The notes under the pieces: model-generated | Databases searched by the model: none | What the model was told of the DNA's origin: nothing | The model's input: the letters and a program-made list of their open reading frames with translations, nothing else | Translations under genes and position numbers: made by a program | Part shown: positions 22,621-37,033 of the stretch, piece after piece | How the letters are laid out: each line of letters opens with the position of its first letter | Position numbering within the stretch: position 1 is the first letter of the stretch | NCBI GenBank assembly: GCA_905160935.1 | Contig: CAJHZI010000570.1 | Location: forward strand, 137,001 to 201,000 | Source: Enchytraeus crypticus | Taxonomy: Eukaryota > Annelida > Clitellata > Enchytraeida > Enchytraeidae | Reading direction: 5' to 3' | Length of the DNA stretch: 64,000 nt

Positions 22621-23077
22621 ATAGCCTTTAACTTCCCCGTAGGATCGAAAAATCCCACTCTCAACCCATCAACCTATAGCTGCACTAAGCCTACAAACTT
22701 GTCTATACAATTTGATCGTGTGTTCTAGTTTTTCGCTATCTGGCCCACCAGAGCTTGAACTTTATTTATTAGTGTTTGCTTTCTAGACAAGAACTGTTGA
22801 TCCCAACTGCACAATATTTACATCAGTTCATGTACCGGTTACATTTCATCATTAATTGCGTCTGTAATTATATATGTGCACGAAACTACAACCATGGCTT
22901 ATTTGTCGATAAACTGAAGCAACGGATGGATTTTTGTAATAGCTGGAATTAGATCAGTGATAGATTATAATATTAGGCTATGTTAAACTTAGATTACTTA
23001 GATTAGATTAAATATATTGCATATCATAGTGTTTAAGTAAGTGACATCAATTCACTGTATACCGTTGTATTGACGAG

Positions 23078-23198
23078 ATGGATGACTCAGCACACGTGTT
23101 GAGAGGTCCAGCGGATGTCACTGAGAGTTCCGAACAGGACTTGTATTCCTGCATCAGTGGCGCCTGGAGCGACAATCTGGATAAGATAGCTGTGGTAG
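23078..23198 (+). CDS. ANL ligase exon 1, start codon
   Basis: ATG at 23078 is the first in frame after a stop at 23042, so it is the probable start. It reads [14 protein letters not shown] and ends DNLDKIAVV at donor GTGAAC (phase 1). An alternative donor four bases earlier (GTAGGT) would break the frame with the next exon. Confidence 0.8.
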
Positions 23199-26100
23199 GT
23201 GAACAATGGCAACAACAACAATAAAACAGCAACAAGTCAATAAGTTAACATCAATACAAACAATAGCGATAAGTCAACAAAAAACAACAGCAATAAGTCA
23301 ATTATTTAACAACAATACAAACAACAACGAGTCAATAAAAAACTAGTGAATAAGTTAACAACAATACAAACAACATCGACAAATTAATCAAAACAATAGC
23401 AACAAGTCAATAAGTTAACAGCAATTAAAATAATCAGCAACAATAGCAGATAGTAAGAAATTCATAGAATATTCGAAATCAGTTTCATTCCTATATAAGC
23501 CTACTTAATAAATTTTTCCCAATGGCCTTAGAGACTCTGTACCCCACCAATTCTGCATTTACAGACCATCTAGGTAGGAGATTACTTGACGATGTAGGGT
23601 AGGAGGTTCCATACTTTTACAGGTAACCTGTACTAGAAAGCAATCATGTGCCAACTCTTGTCCACATGCATATTAGGTTCAGAGGTAATTTGCAGTTTTC
23701 TTCCACTATGCTGTGATTAAACTGCAAGTACACCAAGAATGGAGGGCGGTAGGAGCTAAAAATATTAAAAATACAAAATATCAAATATAATTCTCCTTAT
23801 GAAAATAATTAAATCTTAAGGTAAATACTAAATAAAAGAGTCATAATAATGCGATTTTTTCTTCTTAAATAGAACTAAATTGCCTGCTGTATGATAAATT
23901 TAGGACAAGATTTGCTAAAACTACAAACGTCTGTTACATTTCTTTTATTTGTAACCATCCAAAGCAGAGTCTCACAAAGAATTGTACAAAGAATTGTACA
24001 TAGAATCTTAGAAATATTGTACAATTTTTGTTCGTATGTCATATTGTAATAGGAACACTACCTGTTTTCGTGGTAACTTATGTTTTGTTTTTCAAACTTT
24101 TCGCGTGAAAAATTCATATGTAAGACAGTTTCTGAGTGTTAGTGTTATGTCTAGAATTGGGCTGTAGGATTGAATTACAATATGAATTAGGGTTGAGCGA
24201 AGTCTTATGAATATTTTTGCTGTTGTCAAATCGCTTGACTCACGCTGTGTCTGGGTTGTTGAAGAATAGACCAACTGTGGACTGTGCATGTCGGAAAAGG
24301 CGACGAAGCACTAATATCAAAATCAGTCTCAGAAAGGGCATTCGGTTGGTGAACGTCTGGCCTCCAGAAATTGTAGTAACATTTTCTAAAACGAATGGAA
24401 AAGTTTCCCACCCCACAGAGAGGAGTCGAAAAGACGTCTTCGTATATACTCAAGCTTATCTGGGATTCTCCCCATGTTGTGCTCGGTTGTGGATGTACCA
24501 CTGCAGAATTGGGCAACCGCAAACAATCTGCCTCGTGTACGTAAGAGGCGACTAAAGGCAGGAGCTGAGGATGGCAAGAGGGGACCAACCTCACCTTGAA
24601 ATATTTTCCCCCAGGAGTAAATGGTAATAATTCCATCTAACTGAGAACCACCTCAGAAGCCATACTTTTCCCAAGCTATAGGCTACATAAGGCATAGACT
24701 TTGTGAAGGGATTAACTTGTTGATCTAATGAGTGCTCTTATGGAGCGAGAAAGTAGACTTTGAGTATGAGTATGTACCTTGAACCTGCCACTTGGCAGTG
24801 CACTGAAGAAGAAGGATCTGGGATTCAAGGGAAGATAATGATGATTTTGTAATCAAATCGGGAAAGTCTCTAATGTCTAGTGTTTCTGTGCTATTGACGC
24901 ATTTAGATTCAAGGGGATGAAGAAAGCTACAAACTGACCTATGCACAACTCAGTGACGTCATCAGTCGAACATCACGAGACCTCAGTAGGGCGGGGCTAG
25001 CCAGAGATGATGTTCTTTCAATATGGTGCTCTAACTCCGCCCCTCTGCCTATAGCCGCACTAGCTGCCTGGAAGCTAGGGTCCGTTGTATCTTTAGTAGG
25101 GTCTTCTCTAACTGCAGGTCTGTTTTTAGTGTACATGTAAATTTATTTCTCATTGGGAGATTACTGTGATTTCATAATTTTGGATCTGCGCCCAGTAATT
25201 GCAAGCTTATTCTTGTGTCGCTAAAAAAAATTATATTTGCATTATTCTGTACAAATCGCCCTTAACAGCGATTTCTGATGAAGAGCTGAAAGTTCAATAT
25301 CTATTACTTTATCTATAACTATTACTTTATAATGCTGTCAGGAACCTGATTCTACAATTTTTAATCTGAGGTAAAATGAGTACCTGACATCAAATGGTCC
25401 AGGATTTAAATCCTAATAATATGCCTCTAATAATTATTTTGGAATCTTTACCTGTCCTCGATTTGACTGAATCTAGGTATCTTACTAAGTGATTGATAAC
25501 TTCAACGACTGTATTAAAATAAATATTAATTTAATACGAAAAGAAATAAAACAATACACGGATATATGTTAGAACGAAAACTAAAACGATTTCAAATAGC
25601 ACGTGTACGCGAAATTCGAATAACTTAAAATTATACTTTTCTACCGAATTACAGTTCACTTTAAATATCGCCAAAGTAAATACTTTATGCTACATTCGAT
25701 TACTTTTGACATACAAATTACTAATATGCTCTCTTGCATAAATTCCTACACTTTACTTTACTTTCCTCTCGACTAATTGCCTACTAGGATCTCTTCTAAT
25801 ATAATCCCTAGGTTGGAATGCTTCAATGGAACTCTCTTCCCAGTTCGATCATCTACAGATCGCTCTCTTCACATCGACTGTTCGATGTACTACAAATAGT
25901 TCGAATACCCGAACCCTTCGAATTGCTCTTCAATTCGTCTATTGTTGACATTCCTCAAATCTCCTAAATCTCTTTTCAACTTGACACGTTTTGCGTCCGT
26001 GTTGTCACTCTTCCATCTTGGATCTCTCCCACTTCCTGTTTAGGCATGCCCTCATTGGCCACTTGCCCTAGCTTAGCTACCGCCTAGGATCTTACTTTAA

Positions 26101-26199
26101 TAAAACTCAATACTTTAAATCTTAACTTTACTTATCCAGTAGTATTCTTAAATACTTTACTAGGAATACAATTACAAATACGAATACATACTAAATATC

Positions 26200-26242
<43 letters not shown>

Positions 26243-29200
26243 ATCAAGCTTTGACAAATGCATTTATGCTAATTTTTTAAGCTTTTTCATTTCTTTAATC
26301 TCTTTCTCTTTCAATAGAGATATGGAGGATAGAAATTTAATATATTGAAGAGATGCCACGGACCTGCCATTAGGAATTATGTGTATAGGAGAGAGTGATA
26401 GAGCACTAGAGCAATAGTGGCCGACATCTCCAATGGCTGGAGCCAGTGGCGATGTCGGTAAGATATTCGACCGCGTATCAGAATATGTGGGGTTCAAGTC
26501 CTGAGCTCACCCGTCACTGACATTCCAGTTGAGTGAGGAAACTGACATTAACATTTGCTTTACAAGCTTTACCACTAATGAGAAATTTATCACGTTACCG
26601 GCACTTTACAGTAATAAACAAGTTTTTAATAGTTTAAATTTCAAAAATTTAACGATGAAAATATTATTTTCGTAATGCATCGACTACCTAATAAAGAACG
26701 GGTTTCTTGTGAGCGGTTATCTTATAAGTATGAGTATAAACTTAGTTTACTTGTTAAATGTTTAATGATTTAGAGATGGTTTTAGGATTTATGTAGAGTT
26801 TTCAGCCAGTGTCTGGCCATTTTCTAATTTGAAAATATTCAATTGTATGGCTACCAACGGATCTACTGCAATTGGTAATGTAAAAAATTCTATTTCAGCC
26901 TGAAGTCGACTCTGCTAAAGCTATTAATTATGGTATTACCGAGCAGAGCTATGGCTCTTTTTTGGTAGCCTCTTTTGTATTGTTATTTGTTTATCTAACT
27001 ACATGCACGTTCCTATTTTTTGTATAATATGTGCTGTGATGAACAAATAAACCACACTAAATGATCATTGTAAGGGGGAAAGACAGATATTGGCCTATAT
27101 CGAATATTGATATATTATAGAGAAGGCGTGGCCTATACTAGTATATTTATAGACTAGGTGTTGTCTATATTTATATATTTATATATTTATAGACGAGGCG
27201 CGGTTTCTAATACAGAAAGTCGAGACTGTCCTGCTCTTAGTTGATTCAACCACCAGGGCCAAAGCTTCAACACTTGTACCAGATCTTCAAAGCAAGGTAA
27301 ATGCTAAACCCAATTACATAATTTTTTACTACGCTATGCATGGGTCTAGGTGTTGTGTCGTGGAAGCCATTACTGCATTTTATTTAAGCTTTTTTCCAGA
27401 TTGGAAAGTATATTTATCACCTTCACAAAACTTTCAGCCATTTAGTCTTAGCGTAGTTTCTCGAGTGGCATTATGATTTGATTGGAGAAAGCAGTCCTCT
27501 GATAGCACAACTAGAAACTACGAGTTTAAAATTTGCAGCAGTCGTTTTAGGCAATGTTTTTAAGTTTGATTGCATAAAGTTTCGTAGTGTGGAAGCTATG
27601 TCAAGTTTAACATTTCGCCATGATTGAGTTTAAATTAAAATTTGATCAGATGGGTTCAAGGGTACAGGATATTTACTAATAGTCATGGCTTAATTAGTTT
27701 TATCTTGGGCTAGGGTTACTTTCCTTTCAGGATTTTTCTTTAGGAATTTTTTTAAAAGTAACTCTGAATATATATCAAATGCCAATTGTGAGTTTTCAGA
27801 ATTTTTTGTAGGAAGAATTAAAACATGTCTGGAGACAGTTCTATTTCAGTCCACTGGATTTCTTTTAGTAATACTTTTATAGCCTCAAATATTAAACCGA
27901 GCATTGTAGTGATTAGTTATAACTCTCTGCTTACTTATAAACATTAATATACTTTTATGAATTCCGTCCCAAGTTTCCATAATAAGTTATAATAAGTTAT
28001 AATAAGTTTCTTATACTTTTATTTATTCAGATGAGCTTTTCTTGGTTTTCAGATTTGATTTTTGTGAGATGATGCAAAATATCACCTATGCTAAATATCA
28101 TCTATGCTAACTGTTTTATTTCAGATAGTATTTTCAATAGAAGGATGTGACGCTATTTCTCTAAGGGATGCTGCATCGCACTCTGACGCTCTGAAATCGG
28201 CTACTATGTACAACAAGAAGACTGTGGCAGATTGTGAATCCACTGCTCTGATATTGTTCTCTAGTGGAACTACAGGATTACCTAAAGCTGTGGAACTGAC
28301 GCACCAGGCAATGTCTATAGCTTTGACCATAGTTGGGTAATTACTATTATTGATTATGTAATGATGAAGGCAATGGGAGACAAATTTCAAATCACTCTGT
28401 CCAAAAAATATAGTTTACTCTGGAAAATGCTTCAAGCAGATCCTTTTATGAAAGGGTCGAGAGCTGGCTGATGGAATATCTTATAGAGATTTTCAAAATT
28501 GACTGAGTACGATTGGGCGCATCGGACCTGCCATTTAATACCAGAATGAGAGATAATTAAATTGTAATTAAATAATAAGTAAACAGTATATCGGTCATAG
28601 CACGAGTTGTGGCCGTAACACTGAAGAATAGACTAATTGTTAACTATAATTTAAGTATCTATAAAAACAACAATAATACTAAAGGTTAAACGTCCGTTTC
28701 CTCATCCAAGGATGATGTCAGGGACGTCCCCAACAGCACACATCGCTACAGATCAATTCACCCAAACCAATCTGCAAAAGAAATGTGCTGAGGAGAAGTA
28801 AGGTTCTAAATGAAAGCCGCTCCGGTGATCAAAAATGGTCAGGGTGGATCGATTATGTCTACGGTGGGAAAAGGTAAAGTCATTAGCTTACTAGAGAAAG
28901 TCGAAAGGGAATAACAAGAGCGAAGGTTAGCAGGTAAAGAGTTTCAGATTGTGGGTGCTGCATAAGAAAATGAAAACCTGCCCAATGATGTGAGGATATT
29001 TGAAACAGAGAGAAGATTGGAATTTGGAATCAGTGGAACGCAGTGTACGTGTGGGTCGGTAAGGAAGAAAAATTTCGGATAGGTAAGAAGGCATGCCAAA
29101 TCGCAGAGTTTTAAAAATAGTGCTATTTTATATTTTATGCGTTGAATAACAGGGAGCCAGTGAAGACTACGAAGTAGAGAAAGAGAGCGAGATTGAAGTC

Positions 29201-32200
29201 TAGAAGACTTGCAAACAACACGTGCGAGAGAGAGTTTTGAAAGTTCTATGTGTCGTAAAAGGCGACAAAGCAAACAAATATGAGGAAGGAAATGGGAATC
29301 CACTTTAGTAGCATATTTGCTAAGTTGTAGGCTACATATGGTATGGAAAAGGCATAGCCTATTGTGAATGGATTAACTTGTTATCGAGTGGCAGTAGGGA
29401 GTGCGATTGGTACATTGGACCTAACACTTGATAAACGACTAGAGACAGGGAGAGATATCTTCATTAAACTGTAAAGACAGCAGCTGTGATTCTCGCTATG
29501 ATTCTCGCTATGATTCTCGCTATGATTCTCGCTGTGATTCTCGCTGTGATTCTCGCTATGATTCTCGCTATGATTCTCGCTATGATTCTCGCTATGATTT
29601 TCGCTGTGATTCTCGCTATGATTCTCACTGTGATTCTCGCTAAGTTTGTTCATTGATTACGTTGATCATTGCTGTGTTGTTGCGTTTGTTTCAGTATGAA
29701 ACCATTTGGAAAACCTTTTACGGGAAATTTTGTTCACTTCCTGCCGCTAAGTCATTTCTACGGGATGTTCTCCATGTTTAGAATCCTCAAGTCCTGCGCA
29801 ACCCTCATTCTGTTGAGGAGATTCAGCCTGCATAGCTATCTATCGCTCGTCTCAAAATATCAGGTCATTATATTTCACTAATAGTGTTATGTTACCTTGT
29901 TCTTTATCATATACAGTTATACGATGTGTCGTGTTTACACAGATTTATAAAAAAATGAGTTGAAAGTCGACTAAATTATGGCTGTAATAGATAATGACGG
30001 CAGTGAAAAACGATCTCTTAACTGTGATTTTGCGCTGTAGGCTACGCTAAGGTTTTAGTAAGATGTAACTTATCATGATGTCAATTTGTTGGTTAATTGA
30101 GTTCTCTTTGGGAAGCGTGAAAGTGTGTATATGAATCTTACACATTATAACGTTAGTTTTAAATTCGCTAAGGATTACTAAAGTATACCTTAAAAATACT
30201 CGAAATACAAGGAAGACTTTTAAAGATGGCCCGGCTGTGATTATAAGAGATGGCCACTTTCGTGTTGGGCTCGTATACCATACACTCGGCCATCCGACCG
30301 TACAAATACCTTGGTACCGGAAGCTCAGGTCTGACATACTGCGTGTCTATAACTTGAGCAAGAGAGAGTTAGAGGGGGAGAGAAGCCTGAGGATCGAGCG
30401 CTTTCACTTGAGTACAGCTTAAGCCTAAAGACCTTTTATAAAATTACTTACTTTGAAAAATACGATAAAATACCTTGTATATGTTTTCATTCGTTGGTGG
30501 CGCCACCGTACAATTATGGGCATGATTGTTTGGGGAGATCATTTATAATGTAAGATATCCCATAAAAGTAAGATATCCTGTCTAGATAGTTTACCTACAA
30601 TCTAGATACATTAAATGTGAATTACGACATTATTTTATTATCATTTGATATGTAATTGAAATATAATTTCCTTTTCAGTTTATTTAACGCCATTCAGTTA
30701 ATAAGTCCACAATAAGTGTAATTATGCGTGTAGAGTATATTGAGCATAGCCTGCCGTCAATATAAACACACACCCCTCCCCAATCCCCCACCACTGCCCC
30801 TCCTGGCTTTGTTTATTATCTGAGCTGGGCTGCCACTACATATTGTAAAAGGTCTACAGAATATAAATATTTATCTCTTTCGGAAATGCGTTTAGAAATA
30901 AAGGACCATTTCAGCGCTGTAAAAATGTCAAACTAATATCTACGGTCAAATTAATAATTCAGTTGTAAGATATCTAGTACTTCAAAATCTTTCCTTCTCG
31001 CTCTTAGTGCACTACCTACTGACAGGTCCATGGCATTTGACGCCTTCACTCTTCTTTTTTTTTTCTCTTCGTGTTCACATCGCTCTCCATTGTTTTGTCA
31101 GTAGCAGGTCCAACGTATATATTCCGACTCATATGTTGATTTTCATTCACAATAAACAGCACTTCATCGATCAACGAGTTAATCCCTTCAACATAATGTA
31201 GCTCGGGAATAATACGGTTTCTGAAGTGGTTTTCCGTCGCCTTCCTCAGTTCTTTTATGTCCACATATGAGTCATCTATTACCAATCTAGGTCTATCTCT
31301 GCTTCTCTTCCCTAAATTTTACCTTATTGCCCCTTTTAGTAAACTATCCCTTCTGGAATATGTCCTATTGTCTCTTTTGCCTACTTTTTAATAAATTTAT
31401 TAACTGGCTATCTGTACCCACCTTCTGCAGAACTTCTTCGTGTGTAACATTTTGGGTCCCTGAAATTTTTTTCCAACTTTCTTCATAACCACATTTCCAA
31501 AGCCTCCAACTTCTTGATACACTGTTTATTTTATGTCCACCTTTCACATCCTTATAAGTGTCGACCACGCCAATGTTTTATAATCTTTATATTTGTGTTT
31601 GATTTGTTAGAGGTTCTTGTATCTTTCCGAAAGACTCTTTCCCTTGTGCATATCTACATTTATTTCCGTTTCACACTTCCCATCACTCGTATTGGTGTGG
31701 CCTAAATACTTGAAGCTTCTTACCTGTTCTAACCATGTATTGTTCAATATAAATTTACATACGTGTCATTCGAGTGAGTTATTCGTAAATTGCAGTCAAA
31801 TATTTCATACAACCGGTCGCTGTTTAATATATCATATGCCTGATTCTTTGTGATTGATTCAGGCCACAATCTTACTTCTAGTCCCATCGGTGGCCGCTAT
31901 GATGGTTAAGAACCCGGATCTACTTAAAAACTACGACTTGACGCGAGTTGTTGCTGCTTATAGCGGTGGCTCGCCACTCTCCCATGAAATAGGAAAAGAA
32001 CTGAAGAAACTCTTTGCTCAGTTCAACGTGAATTTCTTTGTCGCTCAAGGTAAGTCTCACTCTCGCTCTATAGGTTGAATTAATTCCAATCATTCAAACA
32101 AGAAATCAATCAATTAACCAACAATCAATCAAGCCTTAAATCAATCAATATAGATCATTCATTCGATTAATCAGTCAATCATTCAGACAATCATTCAGTC

Positions 32201-33896
32201 AATCATTCAATCAATCAATCAGTCATTCAGTCCACAATCAATTAGTCTGTCAATCAATCAGTCAAATACTTTTTGTTCACTTACTCTTTTAATGAATCTT
32301 TCGAATCATTTTATTACCAATCACTCATAAAATCAGTAAATCAATAAATTGTAAGTTTGTGTAGAGCTGCGTCTTAAAAATTAAAATTTCAGAAGAGCTG
32401 AAATATTGAAGGAGACATAAGAAGAACTTACATGAGTGATAGATAAACAGCCTTCGGCCAACAAGCCAATATGCATTAGCTTTTTATTCCCATCTCAAAC
32501 TTATCCATTGGGCGATCTATTTCTGTAAATTTTGTAACGTGTAAAAGTCTTGGTACAGTACTACAGTGCAACTCATCTTAAGATTTTTAACTTTTAGTTC
32601 AGAAATTTTGAATAAATAATTAGCGTTACACATTCTAGATAATTATGACTCGTAGAATAGTCTCCCTATTTGTAGGCCTAGAGTCAACTTTATGAACAAA
32701 TTAAAGCAGCTGAGGCCCGGGTAGATCTATTTATTGGGGGTAGCTCCTCCCCCACTGTCCCGTACTTAATTGCTTCTCTGTCGTCATTACAATTAGGTTA
32801 CGGATTGACGGAGACTACGGGAGGATTTGCTAGACGACCTGAGGACTACAATCCAAGCGACGTCCCGATATCAACTGTTGGAAAGCTCATTCCTTTTATG
32901 GAGCTCAAGGTTTGAATTTCTCTAAACCAAATTTATCAACATATTTATTCGAGACGATAGCAATCCATTTCAAAAACCTTATTCTCGCAATTTCACTAGG
33001 CTGTGTTTTCTTTCACTCACGTCGCAGGTCTAGGGTGCACATTCATACTAAAGGTCTGCATTCACGCTCTATATAGAGCACTCCATTGATCAATCGGTTA
33101 ATCCCTTCACGAATTGATATGCTCTATTCACATCTTAATGTTGCCTGTGGAGTTGGAAAAATGTGGCTTTTGAGATGATTTTTCCGTTGCCTTCCTCAGT
33201 TCTTGAGCAGCCGTCTCTTACGACGATTGCAGTCTTTCATCATCCTCCCGGACACAACACGGGAATAGTGTTTTAGGCTGTATTTGGACCCGCTTGCCTT
33301 GGATCTTGGACTTGCACTGTTTTGATCTCGCTTTCTCTTGTGGTCTCTGTGTATTCAGTCGTCATCGTGTGGTGCTTTGGCGCCTGTTGTGTAGAGTCTG
33401 AAAGAGACGTCCCTGACATTGCCTTATGGCGAGGACAATGGCTATACTGAGGTTTTATAAATATAAAACACATTATAATATTGTGTTGGACTTAAATTTC
33501 AGTTGATAAATTATATAGCATATGAACATGAATGCAGACACTGATTAAAAATGGACCTGCCATTTGGGTTAATACAATGGAAATATAATGTTTTAAAGAG
33601 TATTCGTATTTATCACAGTTGCGTATATCTTAAAGTTCAATTTCTCTTTTGACGTCAACTTCATTAAACTTTAGCCTATGCTATTTATCCAATGACTTAG
33701 TCGCTGAGTGATTTAAGCGATACTACAGTATGCATATATTTGTTCTAATGATATAATTTTATAATATCTGATTCAGAATCTATTATTCTGATAATGCATG
33801 CACACAAAATTAAATTTCACCCTTTTCTATAGCAATAGTCAATCTATAAGTAATCTTTGCTGTTGCATAGTTTCTCTTTTTGCTATGGTTGCTCTC

Positions 33897-33943
<47 letters not shown>

Positions 33944-36900
33944 GTGTACTGCCTACTGGCAGGTCCATGTATATAACGCCTAAACTCTTCTCTGTCTTCC
34001 GCTTTCCTCTTCATTTCCATATGAGTGGGTCTTTAAATCATCTAACATGCCTAATTTCGGCCTGCCCTTGCCTCTTTTTCCTTCCATTCTACCTTCTATG
34101 ACCTCTATTAATAGACCTATAGTTGCTATGTTCGCATATTGATGATATTGTTCGCAAAAACGAGTTAGTCTTTAGAAAGATTTATAAGGTAACCGAATTC
34201 TCGATAAATTCCTGTATATATGGTTTTACAGGTGATAGATCAAAACACTGGCATAATTTTGCCAATGGGAGGGATTGGAGAAATCTGTGTGCGGGGGCGC
34301 CTGTTGATGAAAGGCTACAAGGGGGACCCTGAATCCACGGCGAAAATAATAGACAAGCAGGGATGGCTGCATACAGGTTTCATGAATAGCTCACTCACTC
34401 ACTCATTCACTATCTCATTCACTCACTCTTGACCAATCACTCACTCACTAACACTCACTCTCCCACTTACTTACTTATTCACTAACTCATTCACTCACTC
34501 ACTCACTCTTGATCACTCACTCACTCACTCACTCTTGATCCATCACTCACTCACTCTTGATTACTCACAAACTCACTCACTCACTCTACTCACTCAGTCA
34601 CTCTCTCATTCACGCATTTGACAGGGTATTGGAAGCTAAATAATATTTAACAAATTCTCATTTATTCATCATAATTTATGTTCTTCTATCTTTAAGTATT
34701 GTACACATTTGTTTAATTAATGCACCAACAAATCTTCAAAAAGGCGCTATTTAATGATCTATGTAGCTTCTCAAGTCCGCAATCAGGAGATAGAAGGGGT
34801 GGGGGCTAAAGACCTTTGACCTTCTAAATCTCTTAAAAGCTTCTCCCATTATTTAGTTTGAGGATGGTATATTTATCTATTTCTGATGTTTTTATCTGAA
34901 AAAACTTTTCGTTTATTTCGTAATTTAATAGGACCGTAAATTGCTTTTGCAATTTGCACTTCTATGCATATACCAGCTGGCCGACTAGACAACCTGGTAT
35001 AGCAATATACTTCGAATTGAGTTGTGTCTCCCATGCTTCCATCATAAAAATAAATGAATACAATAAATTACAATAAATGAAAAATAAAGGAAACTAAATT
35101 TCCATAAATATTGGCCTATTATGAAAAGCTAAAGAGCTAAAAGCTAAGGTTAACGTCAGTTTCCTCACTCGAAAGCTATGTCAGTGACGGGCGAGCCCAG
35201 GATTTGAACCCCGCACCTACTGATCCGCGGTAAAGTATCTTACCGACTTCGTCACTGGCTCCAGCCAATTAGAGATGTCTTTCTAATATTCTGCCAAGTG
35301 GCAGGTCCACATTCATTCCTATTATAAGCTGCTTTTCACGCTTTACAGAGCGCACTCCATCAATCAAAGAGTTAATCCCTTCACAAATGACTATGCCTTG
35401 TCCACATCTTAATGTAGCCTAAAGCTTGACGAAATTTAGCGCCTGAGGTGGTTTCCGCAGTTCATGCTCAGTGGCATCTTATGAGACATGCTGTTTACGT
35501 TTGGTTCAGTATTCCACTTTGTAAAAATGTGGAAAATATAAATATAACACTAAATATATGGATCTAAATCAAAGGAGAATGAAAAGGTATTCTTTCAGTA
35601 TTATCGCATGAATTACATATAGGCCAACATGTAGATCAAAAAGAAAATCGTTTTTTATAAATATCCTTACATTTACTGTAGTCTACTAGTGCTCTCTATT
35701 TCATAACAGATCCAATATAGTCTAAATATATTTATATTTTTGCATTGTTGTATTTTACTACTTTTGTATATTCAAACGTTAACTTTTTAATAAACGATGT
35801 GATGTCCCTTTAATAAATAATAACAATAATAAAAAAGTCCATGTCAGAAATTTATTTAAAGCATTGCAGAGATGACTCAATCATTCAATCATTTCATAAA
35901 GGATGAAATAGAAGGAAGACTGCAAGGGAAAAGAGTTACAGGACGACCAATACATGAGATGTTGGATGATCTGATCACAAATTTATATTCAGAGATGATA
36001 AGAGAGGCTGATGATAGAATTTGTTGAGTTACATGCCATGAATCTGTCGTAAGGCAGGTAACTCTTCCTTATAACCCTTCCAAAAAATTCCGAAAAATTG
36101 TCCAAATTATCCGTTAGGCAGTGCACTAGAAGAAGAACCAATCGTCCATTAGATTATTTTGTATATATTTAGCCGGGAGTTCTACTGCAGCTTCGACATC
36201 TAAGATTTTCGATTGTACTATATTCTAAGTATAATTTGTATATGTCACAATTGTACGGTACCGTTTCTCTTTAAATGACTCACCATAAACAATCTACGGT
36301 CACAAAAATTTGTCACACTCGCATAAGTGTTTTCATCAGACAAAACAATTTTTGCGATAAGCATCATGTGCAGAATTTACTTTTTGCACAGAAGTTACTA
36401 GAAGAGATAAATTACAGCTGCTATTTGCTTCATTTTCAGGTGATATAGGCTACTACGATAGCCAAGGCTTCATTTACCTCGTGGATAGAGCGAAAGAACT
36501 GATAAAACATAAAGGAATGCAGGTATACAGCAAAACCTCTCCGTACTTTCACTAAAACCGATGAGATGGCTGTGAAAGTCATCTCATCGGTAGCATTTTA
36601 TTATACATGTATACATTACAACGTCAGTCCGTCTGTACTGGAATAGAACGCTTAACCTATTGCATAAATTGTACTTGTATAAAAATAGTAACATACATGC
36701 ATTAGACTATTCGATTTAACTCGGTATATTATAGATTTTAAATTTAATATAAAGCGTATTTGAACCTTCGAACCTAAAGAACAAGGAAACATCATCTCCT
36801 CAAAGTGTGAACACTTTTAACATTGAATGGTATTGGGCTTGTTTTAATTAATTGCACCATTGATTATATGTTTGTTGTAAGCTTGTACTTCTTTTATTTC

Positions 36901-36954
36901 TCTTTTTGTACACTTTGAATGCATGCGAATTTACACAGAGGTTGTTGAAGAAAC

Positions 36955-37033
<79 letters not shown>

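Larger units (their letters stand above)
25118..27215 (+). other. ANL intron region with an unplaced exon
   Basis: Phase and alignment require 25-40 more residues between the exons at 25117 and 27216. A possible start of this exon is at 25269 (acceptor CCCTTAACAG; reads ISDEELKVQ in the needed phase), but it runs into a stop at 25317 within a short duplicated CTATTACTTTAT stretch. The interval also holds (TA)n at 26205-26240, SINE A at 26434 and a LINE 3' end at 26735. At 25700-26150 is pyrimidine-rich sequence of unknown kind. Confidence 0.5.

Noticed and set aside
24217-24636. Overlapping frames of 112 and 136 codons
   Set aside because: They cover dispersed repeat copies (families F and C) and have no family motif or splice context that fits the ligase gene.
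29381-29653. Repetitive Ser-Glu-Asn-His protein
   Set aside because: The frame is created by the 12-bp tandem repeat in a ligase intron, on the opposite strand of the gene.
30237-30422. Extra ligase exon in the 29864-31862 intron
   Set aside because: The flanking exons already join in phase 0 with continuous family alignment; the frame has no ANL-like motif.
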